A stretch of 64,000 bases of DNA from assembly GCA_009767595.1 (NCBI GenBank), contig VSDK01025670.1, positions 36,349 to 100,348 of the forward strand, written 5' to 3'. The position numbers and the translations under genes are program-made. The stretch comes from Symbiodinium kawagutii (lineage: Eukaryota > Sar > Dinophyceae > Suessiales > Symbiodiniaceae). Within the stretch, counting starts at the first letter, position 1. Every line of letters starts with the position of its first letter. The notes beneath the pieces were generated by a model. The model ran no database searches. It worked only from the letters and a program-made list of their open reading frames with translations, and had not been told where the DNA came from. Below, piece after piece: positions 1 to 9,287 of the stretch.

Positions 1-583
1 ATTGAGAATCTTTAGTATGAACCAATGAACCATCAATATCAGTAACCACCTTGTCTGATTCTTGGGATCTGCTGATGCTTTACACCTCTTTGATAGATCC
101 GGAGGCCCTCACGAATAATGCACTGGGAAACCCAGGTTTTGCCTGAGTGCAACCTGTGTTGGATGACCTGTTAACACTGCCCAAAGAGCCCACCACCGAT
201 TAGCCACCAGTCAACCATCACTACCCAGCTATAAAACAATAGTTAACGATAAACTATTCATCAACCACTATTTACCAACAATCCACCACTGTGAGCCATC
301 AGTCAAGAATCAGTTGAACATCAACTAACCTTCAATCAACCATCTGGAACAATCAATGAATCATCAACTTAACCTCAATGAACCATTCAAAAACGTCGTC
401 GACGATTACAGTATCTATCAACATTTGCCATGAAAAAAACGTCACTAGCTCCCATCATCAACCATTCATCAACCACTCTGAGCCGTCACGTGTTAACCAT
501 CATTCACTCATGCTTGTGAATGGTGTTACCGTGTATTAACATGTATAGTATCAACATGTACTCATAACATGTATGAACATGTA
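1..583. other. Degenerate CAACCATCA repeat background
   Basis: AT-rich DNA made of loose variants of CAACCATCA and AACCATT on the plus strand. No coding signal. Copy 1 of family 3 follows. Confidence 0.6.
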
Positions 584-686
584 CCGGTTGGTGGTTTCAC
601 CCCGTATGAAAAAATATTCGTCAACCAACTAACCATCTGGCAATACATGTGGGAAAACACAAACATGTCAAGCAAACCACCTACCA
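584..686. mobile_element. MITE-like family 3, copy 1
   Basis: Starts CCGGTTGGTGGTTTCACCCC and ends AAACCACCTACCAG, an imperfect terminal inverted repeat over about 103 bp. No coding capacity. It shares the words ATGAAAAA and GTCAACCAAC with the other copies. Confidence 0.55.
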
Positions 687-991
687 GTGGTTGGTCAAGC
701 ACTATTGTTGCTAATCATAAACTAACCTTAACCATTCTAAACCATGGCTAAAACATTCGCCAATCTATCAACCCATGAAAACAGCGATCAACCATGCTTA
801 TGAACCACTATTAATCAACCATTATTGACCATGATTATTACTATTATCTACCATCTGGTTTCACCACTCCCTGTAGCTCTTTAGCTCCCCCTTTAAAGGG
901 ATTTAGGGATACCCCTGGCTCCTTAGCTCCCTGAGAATCACCAGTCAGTTATCAACCATAAACATTCGCCACCCATAACCATTCACAACAC

Positions 992-1135
992 CCCGAGCGC
1001 TGCACAGCCACGCCTTGCCCAAGCCATCCAAGATCTCCGGGATCCACTTGAGGCTGGCAGGATCCACCGTGGTGACGCCGATGGCCAAGCCATCGGGCAT
1101 GCCTGGCACAGGTGGATCGCCGGAACCGGTGGAAA
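992..1135 (-). CDS. Candidate exon: second part of a SPRY-like domain
   Basis: A minus-strand frame without stops reads GDPPVPGMPDGLAIGV then TTVDPASLKWIPEILDGLG. DGLAIGVT followed by a short acidic run matches the second half of SPRY domains. An AG precedes at 1136-1137 and a GT follows at 990-991. It lies 378 bp downstream of the YYFEV exon on the same strand. Exon ends are predicted by eye. Confidence 0.42.
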
Positions 1136-1513
1136 CTCATGGGGTTCAATCAACCAGAGGTAATGATGGTTGATTGAGGGTTGGTTAGTGATGGTTAATG
1201 ATGGTTAATGATAGTTAATGATGGTTGGTTCAGGCATCATTAACGAACCATGTTCATGAGAAGAAGTCATGTGAAAACTGCTTTGCTGGTTTGGTTTGTA
1301 CCCTCAGGCTCCGTGCCATGGTCAAGCTCCACCGGTGATCCAACCGTCCGACTCCAAGTGATGGCTGTTTCCAACTGGGAGCGTGACCCGCACAGCCACT
1401 AATGGATGGGTTTTGGGATAGGGGCACCAGAGATATTTCTTGGGCAAGCCCATGTAAGCCCTCATTCTTGGGACACATCACATCTCCCAAAGGATCAACA
1501 ACTCGTACGTAAC

Positions 1514-1650
1514 TGGTAGCCCTGGAAGTGCGTCCCATTTGCTTGGCAGTGCGCCTGTAACGACCTCCTCGATCTTCACTTCGAAGTAGTATCCAGAAGA
1601 CTCCTGGAGGCAACCGCTTCCCCAAGCGACTTCTGGAACCCGCGATCTTC
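1514..1650 (-). CDS. Candidate exon: first part of a SPRY-like domain
   Basis: The minus-strand frame reads SGYYFEVKIEEVV, the typical first beta strand of SPRY domains (YYFEV.I), within a GC-rich island. A possible donor GTTACG follows LPGLP near 1514. It pairs with the island at 992-1135, which continues the domain. SPRY domains mediate protein binding. The gene itself is not identifiable and the upstream boundary is a guess. Confidence 0.42.
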
Positions 1651-2278
1651 GACAGGGCATGGGCTGCGCTGGGGACCGGCAATAGTCCACTGGTGATACC
1701 AGCATTTTGGGAGGTTGATCATGGCTTACAATGGTTTACACATGTTCCAACAATGGTTTCGGACACATTCGATGACTTGTTTGTTGCACGTTTGACTTTC
1801 ATTACGAGGACACTGGCGGGTGCTGTGTCGACTGGTTGGTACTTGTTTCCCAAACGGTAGATGAACAACCCGATGATGGTTGTTTGTAAAAGGTCGAGAA
1901 TCATGGTCAAAATGAGATAATTTTTAAACTAATAAATAACAACAATTTGTTCATCATGGTTCTCATTCAGAGCATTGACAAGTGCTAATGTCTGTCACTG
2001 GATAAGGGTGAAACACGAAATGCATCATATGTTTAAGAATGGTTTTCATTCAGCCAGTCGAATTCAAATCCGAATCAGCATCAGCGGCATCACGAGCATT
2101 GCCATGGTATGTCACATAGTTGGTATTGTCTCATTGCCAATTCTCAACCATTGCCAATCAGTATCAATCATTATCAACCATCATTAACCAATATGAAGCA
2201 CTATCAACCATCATTGAGCCTGATCATCAGTCATTCTTAAGCGTTAGCCAATATCTACCCAATCTTAACCAACCTAAA
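1651..2278. other. Repeat background
   Basis: Mixed TGATGGTT and CAACCATC words; short frames here have no protein character. Confidence 0.5.
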
Positions 2279-2369
2279 CTGGTTGGTGGTTTCAACCCCC
2301 ATGAAGAACATTAGTCAACCTGATTAGTATTCGCCCAGGAAAATAAGGAATGTAAAAACCACCAACCAG
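2279..2369. mobile_element. MITE-like family 3, copy 2
   Basis: 91 bp with terminal inverted repeats CTGGTTGGTGGTTT and AAACCACCAACCAG, a perfect 14-bp match. This is the best-preserved ends of the family. Confidence 0.65.
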
Positions 2370-2507
2370 CAGGGGTACCCCCCATTGGTATATTCACTGA
2401 TTCGTAAATCATAGGGCCTGCCTTGATTAATCCTATCTTATATAACTAACCATCCTATCCCGAAAATAATAGGGCCTGCCTTGATTAAATCCTGCCTTGA
2501 TTTAACC

Positions 2508-2630
2508 ATATGGCAGTGGGTCAAAACCCTGTACCCCTGGTTCCCCTACTATTAGCCATTGTTTTCCTTACTATTGGTTGGTCATTGTCCCCATTGATTG
2601 GTTAATATTGACCCAGGCCCATAGCCATAT
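2508..2630. mobile_element. MITE-like family 2, copy 1
   Basis: ATATGGCAGTGGGTCAA at the left and GCCCATAGCCATAT at the right, with CCCCTGGTTCCCCTA and TTGGTTAATATTGACC inside. Non-coding, 123 bp. Confidence 0.6.
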
Positions 2631-2851
2631 CCCAAGCATTTTCAACCATTCTATACCACTACCAACCATCACTCCATAGCTTTTGGATGGTGGCCTGACA
2701 CCAACTGCAGCCAAACCCCTGCCTTCACCAGGGGCGAATTACCTCAGACACGTCCCCCCAACTCGCCCGGGAACTGCCGGTTCACGTATGCCAAATGATG
2801 CTGAAACGAGGGAAAGGAATCTTGCGAAATGTGCACCTTCTGTGCTTACAT

Positions 2852-2936
2852 GGGTACCCCCACATCATCCAAGATTAGCCCTTTTATAGTATTAAACCAA
2901 CCATTTTGGGCGTTCCCTCTGACTTCAGAAAACACA
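2852..2936. mobile_element. MITE-like family 1, partial copy
   Basis: GGGTACCCCCACATCATCCA, then ATTAAACCAACCATTTTGGG and TTCCCTCTGACTTCAGAAAAC. The outer left end is missing. Confidence 0.4.
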
Positions 2937-3362
2937 TCGTTGGGAGTTGAACCCAGTTTTAGGGTGCTTGGACCACGTTTTTACCCGCAGCTGATTGATC
3001 CACAAATATCCAATACAGAAAGGGGAGCGGGTGGTGATCGAGACATCACTCATGTCTTGTTGAAGATTAGCCACCATAGGTATGATATCAATGATATCTG
3101 CTGTCAAAAAGGGAGATCCTCCAACAAGAGTAGGATTCTAAGCCAAGGCTATTCTGAGCCATGATCAGACTATTCTAAGCCAGGATGCTACCGTGCTATT
3201 CTAAGCCATGATGATGGTAGTTGGTTTCCACCAATAGATAAAGGCCATGATCATCCACCAAGAACCGTTGGATCGTGGGTGAGATCGACAAGTCAATGTG
3301 TTGACGGCAATCCCCTGGTGGCATCAACGATTGCAGATTGGATACCATAACTGGATTTACTC

Positions 3363-3413
3363 CACCCTCTTTATTGGTTAGTTGGTTGCTATTGACCCAA
3401 CACCATATCAATT
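3363..3413. mobile_element. MITE-like family 2, right-end fragment
   Basis: TTATTGGTTAGTTGGTTGC then ATTGACCCAACACCATAT, the right end only. Confidence 0.35.
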
Positions 3414-3477
3414 AACCATATCAAAAATCACTTAGCCATCAGAGAAAGCCCCATAGATGCAACTTTTTGGACCATCT

Positions 3478-3630
3478 TATAGCAGCGAACATTTTCTTCA
3501 ACTCTTGAAACGACAAGTGACCCAGCACTCCACCGAACATGTCATCTTCGAAGGGTGCCACGTGCTTTGCGTAGAGGCCATCTGCAGAGATGTTCACAAA
3601 CTTGCCTGGGCAACCACGGCTGAGCGGAGG
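3478..3630 (-). CDS. Candidate exon, unknown product
   Basis: The minus-strand frame reads GKFVNISADGLYAKHVAPFE then DDMFGGVLGHLSFQELKKMF. Composition is protein-like within a GC-richer island flanked by AT-rich repeats. The family is not recognised. The plus strand is also open, so the strand is uncertain. Confidence 0.33.
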
Positions 3631-4840
3631 GTTCCAACTTTCACAACGGGTTGGTGGATGGGAAGATGTGCCCTGAAACCCCGGTTTCTGAACCACCAAT
3701 TGTAGGGGTTTCCATGATGCATCATGATTACCCTCTGGTAAACGAACATGGCTGGCTGGAAAATCCACCATTTCAATTGATGATTTCCAGGGTTTTCCAT
3801 TGCCAAAATGGTGGATCTTCCATTGCCGTGTTAGTCACAGAGGGTATCTACCCTGAAACTCCGCTGTAACCACGAATTGTCAGGGTTTCCCAAGTCGATG
3901 TTCCTCCCAAAAAAACATTTCTGACATACTACTGGCTGCCTGTAGATCTCCTGCTAAAACTCTTATCTTTAGTGCATAGATGGCAAATCCATTTAATCCG
4001 AAAATCACTAATAATTCCAGATTTGTGGATGATTGTAACCGAGATATGAAGGTTCATTACGTCGACCCTAAAGTCCTGGTACTGCCAACAGCGATGGTTC
4101 ACAACCATGGAGAATAAACCAGACAAATCGATATAGGGGTCATACGGATGCCACCAACAGTAAGGATTCAATGGTAAACTGCCAAAAAATGCTAGAAATG
4201 CATTGTCAACGTTTTTGCTTCATGGCGATGATGTCAATTCCTGCTATGTTCTGGTTGGAGTTCTATCTCAGTCACCGTCACTGTTAAACGATTCATCCGC
4301 GAACCAATCATGAGTCATGGTTCCGGTTGGCTAAAAATGGCATCGTCCATCATTCACACATGTGCAGGGACAGTGTACAGCAGTGACTGCGCCAAGTAAA
4401 AGTTATGGTTAACCATGGTCAATGATGGTTATCAGTGGTTTATGATGGTTGATCATGGTTCGTAACGCTACACAGATCCTATATGATCCGATTAAATAGG
4501 CCCATATGACATGATCCTATGATTCCTAAACCAAATAACTACAGAAATACAGATCGATTGTGGTATTCCGCCCGGAAACGGTTCCTGACCAGCTCACAAA
4601 TATCACTGTATAGTTCCCCCGTTTCTCAGTGGCAAAAACGGGGGAATCCTACGATGCTTAATGTCTCTCAGAGATGGGACAGTGATGAATCGAATTTAAT
4701 GATCAATCAGATCAATCAGAAACGGTCTAATGATCAATAAGATCTTATTAGTCTGTCATCTTGGAGAATTGATTCATCACTAAGGTTAGATAAATCGGTG
4801 GTTACTGGCTCATCCAATCTTGAAATTCAAATCACTAATT
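3631..4840. other. Repeat background and low-level coding-like sequence
   Basis: 3640-3900 has two related GTTTCCATG/GGGTTTCC pieces; 4390-4460 is TGATGGTTA repeat. No supported gene. Confidence 0.45.
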
Positions 4841-4937
4841 GGTGGTTCTTCACAATAAAGGTACCCCCGAATCATACAATATGAGCCAATTGTAGCAATA
4901 AACCACCATTTTCGAGGGTTCCCTATGACTTGAAAAG
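4841..4937. mobile_element. MITE-like family 1, diverged copy
   Basis: Begins GGTGGTTCTTCACAATAAAGGTACCCCC and has the internal words AATCATAC...AATAAACCACCATTTTCG, then TTCCCTATGACTTGA at the right. The layout matches 44492-44591. Confidence 0.45.
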
Positions 4938-5559
4938 TCAGCGATGAACAATAAAACGACCAAGCACAAATCACTAATTGACCATTCGCCAACCATTCCA
5001 ATAATCATTCATTCAGCGGCTTATTCATATATCACATCATTAAACCATTAATCAGTATCAAACCATCATCGAACCACAAGTCATCTTATTGTTGTTGGTT
5101 AATCATCATCCAGTATTATTGACCACTAGAATCCCTTGTGATCAACCACCATCATTATCCATAAAACCACTAAACTTAAATAACTAATTAACTATTGATG
5201 AAGTGATTTGAACCATTAAAATCTGATTTGAACCATTAAAATATCTTAGAAAACAAAATGAAACCCTATAAATGAACCATCAGTCATCACCATTCGCCAT
5301 GCTTCCAAGTGGCCATGCTTCGTTGGATGAAAACCCGGCGGCGCAGCGGCGGCGCTGGATTTGGGTTGCCGTGTGGGTGTGCGGCGCTCCCGGGAGGCCC
5401 GTGGTGCGGCTGCCTGGGCTGGGGTGAAAGATGGAGAATGGGATGATTATTGACTAAAACTTATCATAATTAGTAAGGATTAATTATTGACTAGAATTAC
5501 TTAGTAATCATGAATAATTAGTTAAGGAGTAGGAAAGCAATTTAATAGGCTAATCATAT
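4938..5559. other. Repeat background with one GC-rich spot
   Basis: CAACCATC words throughout, except 5330-5430, a GCGGCGCTGG-type island too short to assign to a strand. Confidence 0.45.
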
Positions 5560-5779
5560 GACCAGTGTGTTGCTGGCAATCCCCAAAGATCTTGCTGTAG
5601 TCGCCATCCCCTTGTCGGTATGGATACCTCCTTTCATCGGCCACGCCACCAGTGCCAACCAACTCTTTGCCATTCCAGTACACGATGCCGTAGATATCAG
5701 TGTCAGCACTGTGGTTCGATTTAGCTTGATCACCCAGTCTCGCGGCTTCCAACACCGAGTGACGAAGAGCCTTTCCCTA
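5560..5779 (-). CDS. Candidate exon next to assembly gap, unknown product
   Basis: Minus-strand frame containing SNHSADTDIYGIVYWNGKEL then VGTGGVADERRYPYRQGDGD. Protein-like and open into the gap. The function is not recognised. Confidence 0.4.
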
Positions 5780-5891
5780 NNNNNNNNNNNNNNNNNNNNN
5801 NNNNNNNNNNNNNNNNNNNNNNNNNNNNNNNNNNNNNNNNNNNNNNNNNNNNNNNNNNNNNNNNNNNNNNNNNNNNNNNNNNNNNNNNNNN
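5780..5891. other. Assembly gap (112 N)
   Basis: Unknown bases separating two exon-like pieces read on the minus strand (about 5892-6067 and 5560-5779). Confidence 0.99.
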
Positions 5892-6067
5892 TCCCTACAT
5901 CATGCTGTGCATAAACTCAGCCGCGAAAGTGGGTTTTCTTCTCTGGAACTCTTCAGACAAATCGTATTTCTTCAATGCCTTCCCCTTATCAGTAGCCAAC
6001 CCAGACTCACGACGATCCAAACTACCGGGTTGTTCCTCCTCGCAGGTGGTGCTACGTCCAGCAGGTT
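5892..6067 (-). CDS. Candidate exon on the other side of the gap
   Basis: The minus-strand frame reads GSLDRRESGLATDKGKALKK then YDLSEEFQRRKPTFAAEF, with MHSMM and TAG just before the gap. It may belong to the same gene as 5560-5779, joined across the gap by an intron. Confidence 0.35.
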
Positions 6068-6111
6068 GTTGAGCTCGATGGCTGTTGACTGATGTTGATT
6101 CTACGGGTGTT

Positions 6112-6197
6112 TTTCAGTTCATGGGGGACCCCCCAAATCATCGTTTGTCGACCATCTGAGATGCTAAACCGGCCATTCTGGGGGCTCCCCTTTTTGA
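6112..6197. mobile_element. MITE-like family 1, partial copy
   Basis: Core GGGGGACCCCCCAAATCATC and CTAAACCGGCCATTCTGGGG, followed by CTCCCC. Both outer ends are eroded. Confidence 0.38.
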
Positions 6198-7057
6198 TCA
6201 ATCACGACATTAGTTATTAGCTATTCATGATTGATAATCCTTTCTCAACTCGGACTCGATGATTGAGAATTGGATGACTAGCTATGATAACTAATCGATG
6301 GTTAATAATGACCTTACAAATGAACTAAAAAGGTTGGAATAGGCTAATCAATAATCAGTTAAGTATCAATGGAAAATGATAACTGGGGTTGGACAACTGG
6401 TGATTGAATATGAACTAATGGCTGGTCAAGACTATGATTGGCTCCTAATGTTTACAAGCGTTCCTACCGCTTACATCATCAACCATTCACAAACATTGCC
6501 GACCATTAAACACATTAACTAGCGTAAAACACATTAACTATCATTACCAGTCCTAATAAACTTATCTGAATCATTTCAAAGCATTACTATGCATGGATCA
6601 ACCATTTCAAATTCACCATCAATTACCATTAAGCACCTGCAAATATTTCTTAGCCGTTGACAAGCAATGACCTCTCATTATCATCAATGAACAAATATTT
6701 ATTGTGGGTAAATAAATGCTCTCAACCAATATCATCTGGTCTTCAACGGTGGGAATCAATATTGAACTCATTGCTGAGTTGCTGTTTGTAATACTTCATT
6801 TGCTGTATTTTCAAACTATCATCAACCACTGTTTACCATCATCAATCAATTAAAAACCATCATTGGCCATTGTTAGGGATTCTTAAGCATTGTCAACCTT
6901 TATTAACCATCATTAACCCTCATCAACCCTCACTGACCCTCATCAACCCTCATTCACCATCATACAGATTGTGATTCACCACAATCATTCATGATCACTC
7001 GCCATCACCACTTGGCCATCATCACCATTCACTAAACATATTCATCACCATTCATCA
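6198..7057. other. Repeat background
   Basis: Dense CAACCATCATTAACC-type words from 6480 onward on the plus strand. No gene seen. Confidence 0.55.
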
Positions 7058-7121
7058 ACCATCATCATCATCATCATCATCATCGTCGTCGTCGTCGTCA
7101 TCATCATCATCATCCTCCTCA
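7058..7121. repeat. CAT/CGT microsatellite
   Basis: CAT units, then CGT units, then CAT units and CCT. This compound trinucleotide tract directly precedes a family-1 element. Confidence 0.85.
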
Positions 7122-7134
7122 TCTAGTCACCATT

Positions 7135-7238
7135 GGTGGTTTCTCATTCGCTGGGGGTGCCGCCAGTTATCATCTAATAGGAATCATTTTTGGTCACAAG
7201 CCAACCGTAGCTTTGGGCTTCCCTATGGCTTGAGAAAC
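7135..7238. mobile_element. MITE-like family 1, copy
   Basis: GGTGGTTTCTCATTCGCTGGGGGTG at the left and GGGCTTCCCTATGGCTTGAGAAACT at the right, with a diverged interior. It lies directly after a CAT/CGT microsatellite. Confidence 0.45.
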
Positions 7239-7489
7239 TGCAATTTTGGTCTTACTGTTGGTTATGATTCACTATGATACACCGCTATAATGCCTTATAA
7301 AGCCAAACAACCATAAAAGAAAACATACAAAAAAACATCTAAAAACACAATAAACAACAATTAGAAAACATAACGAACCGTTGAAAAAACGCTAAGACAC
7401 CAGTTCAAACGATGAAACACCATCAAAAATCAATAAGCAACTGTTAAAAAAACATCTAAACAACCCTATGGGTTGAGAACCCCGAATCT

Positions 7490-7640
7490 TCTTACGCAGC
7501 AACCACCCGTCGCACCATCAATTCCGAGGCACTGCGGCTTCCTGCTTGGAGCCCTGGGCTCCTGCAAGGGATGGCACGTTGCGACAGTGTCGTTTGGAAG
7601 GACTCCGTTGCTGTGATCGGGGAGGACATCGAGGTTTGGT
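7490..7640 (+). CDS. Candidate exon, strand uncertain
   Basis: Plus frame TINSEALRLPAWSPGLLQGM then ARCDSVVWKDSVAVIGEDIE; minus frame LPDHSNGVLPNDTVATCHPL also open. GC-rich island within AT-rich DNA. Confidence 0.25.
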
Positions 7641-8277
7641 GGACATGTTTTACATACATTTAAATATAGATATGTAAATTGGAAAAACTGTAAATGTTAT
7701 AACGACAACTTGACCCTAAGATGTCTCCAGATGCTTCTATTCTTAAGTTTGTTGATGTGGTGTTTCCCGATCATCTTTCTAAAAGAGGACAAAAACTTGT
7801 ATGGTAGCCAAGAGATAGCAAAATGAAATTAACTTGAGCGGTTAAGATGTTGGGTTAGTGTGGGAGTTCCTCGGAGGAATCAAACCCACGCAGGGGGCTC
7901 TCATAATTGATTTTTATCAATGATTCGTGACTTTTGGGACTCCTGACCAGCTCTTTTCTAAAAGAAGAACAAATTCAGCCAGCTGACGCTAGTTTTACTA
8001 ATTTGGAATTTAATTCTTACATTTTCTACGGCTTTGAAATCATACTGCAACACCTGGAGATCAAACATTCTTGACTGATCCTTGATGACGTCAACACAAA
8101 TCATCACCATGAACCATCTTGCATCATCATGATGAACCTGGACCAACCTTGATCAACCATCATATACCATCATTTCGATCATCTACCATCACTTACAATC
8201 ATATACCATCATTTACCATCATTTACAATCACTTACCATTATAACCAGCCATCAAACCTCATCCAACTTCATTTCCC
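7641..8277. other. Intergenic or intronic, ending in repeat background
   Basis: 7641-7950 is AT-rich unique DNA; 8090-8260 is ATCATTTACCATC repeat. No supported gene. Confidence 0.45.
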
Positions 8278-8385
8278 GTCACCGCCGCAGCTGATCCGTC
8301 CTTGTGCCTTCGCTCCGCCCTTCACGGGCTTGCGCTTGCCCCCTGGACCTGGCACCGCTGGTGGTGCAGGTTTGAAGCGATAAAG
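8278..8385 (-). CDS. Candidate exon, basic Pro/Gly-rich
   Basis: Minus-strand frame PAPPAVPGPGGKRKPVKGGA then KAQGRISCGGDG in a sharply GC-rich island of about 110 bp. The product is unknown; it may be a linker of a nucleic-acid-binding protein. Confidence 0.33.
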
Positions 8386-8412
8386 GTTTGATGCTTGCCG
8401 TTGGGATAGGTT

Positions 8413-8500
8413 GGCATGGGTCAATATTAGTCAACCAATATTAGGGGATAATAACCAACAAACTATAGGGAAAACAATGGTTAATGGTAGGGGAGCCAGT
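8413..8500. mobile_element. MITE-like family 2, truncated copy
   Basis: GGCATGGGTCAATATTAGTC at the left, then GGGAAAACAATGGTTAATGG; the right end is missing. Inverse orientation. Confidence 0.42.
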
Positions 8501-8540
8501 GAGATAATTAATTATCATTAACCCATGGTAATTAACAATA

Positions 8541-8616
8541 GATCATAGTTAATTAATGATAATGATCATGGGTAATAGTTCAATTACCATGATCTATTCA
8601 TTAATTAACTATGATC
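8541..8616. repeat. Long inverted repeat (hairpin)
   Basis: Arms of about 34 bp, GATCATAGTTAATTAATG at the left and CATTAATTAACTATGATC at the right, with a few mismatches around a 6-nt loop. A short related repeat lies just before it. Confidence 0.65.
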
Positions 8617-8804
8617 AGCCACTACTCACAGCCAATATTGACCTATTATTGTCTCCTTTTCATTCATGAGAGACGATTTGTTTGCAAATATCAAGTTGTC
8701 CATGATTACCCACTAACATAATGACCACGCAAGGCGGTGGCGGAAGTTCCCAAAAAAAAGATAGCATAGTGGAAGAGTGATGGTGTGGATGATGTTCTTC
8801 TTCC

Positions 8805-9035
8805 CTTCTGGTGTTTTTTGTTCTGGTGTTTTTGTCTCTGGTGGTTCTTGTCTCTGGTGTTTTTGTCTCTGGTGATTTTGTGTCTCTGGTGTCTTTGTTT
8901 CTGGTGTTTTTCGTCTTTGGTGATTTTTCGCTTCTGGTGATTGAGAGTCTCTGGTGTTTCTTGTCTCTGGTGGTTTTTTGTCTTTCGCGATTTTTTGCTT
9001 CTTGTGATTTTGTGCCTCTGGTGTTTCTCTCTTGG
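8805..9035. repeat. Minisatellite of TCTCTGGTG(T/G)TTTTTGT-like units
   Basis: About a dozen imperfect units of 15-24 bp containing TCTGGTG and TTTTGTCTC, ending about 170 bp before the LINE-1 target-site duplication. The long frame on the minus strand (Lys/Thr/Arg-rich) is a product of this repeat and is not called a gene. Confidence 0.7.
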
Positions 9036-9207
9036 CAGTTCAGGTGAAATTCTCCTAGCATTTAGCGTTGCTGGTGTTCAAGAACACTTCAATATGCAAA
9101 TGTCATTTCTTAACCGTACCGAGTAGCAACTATCCAATAATCTGGCTACTGATGGTGATTCGATAGTTCTTTACTTTTTGAAATGATTTTGAACATGGTT
9201 GATGTTG

Positions 9208-9221
9208 CTGAATGTTGATCA
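9208..9221. repeat. Target-site duplication of LINE-1, 3' side
   Basis: CTGAATGTTGATCA, identical to 21022-21035. The pair lies exactly where the GC-rich element gives way to AT-rich repeat DNA on each side, which marks both ends and shows that the element is not 5'-truncated. Confidence 0.88.
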
Positions 9222-9245
9222 CGCGCGGACTCTGGTCTGTGTCCA

Positions 9246-9267
9246 TCTCACAGTATGTACAGTGAGA
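9246..9267 (-). other. Short stem-loop in the LINE-1 3' tail
   Basis: TCTCAC and GTGAGA form a 6-bp inverted repeat around a 10-nt loop, 20 nt after the ORF3 stop. LINE reverse transcriptases of some clades recognise stem-loops at the RNA 3' end. That role here is inference, and the stem is short. Confidence 0.35.
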
Positions 9268-9287
9268 GTAGGCACAGCGGGTCCACC

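Noticed and set aside
6900..7060. CRISPR array in the regularly spaced CATCAACC words
   Set aside because: Repeats are short, degenerate and irregular with no unique spacers of constant length.
8660..9061. 133-codon Lys/Thr/Arg-rich minus-strand frame
   Set aside because: Made of the minisatellite at 8805-9035; no domain and a shadow frame on the other strand as well.
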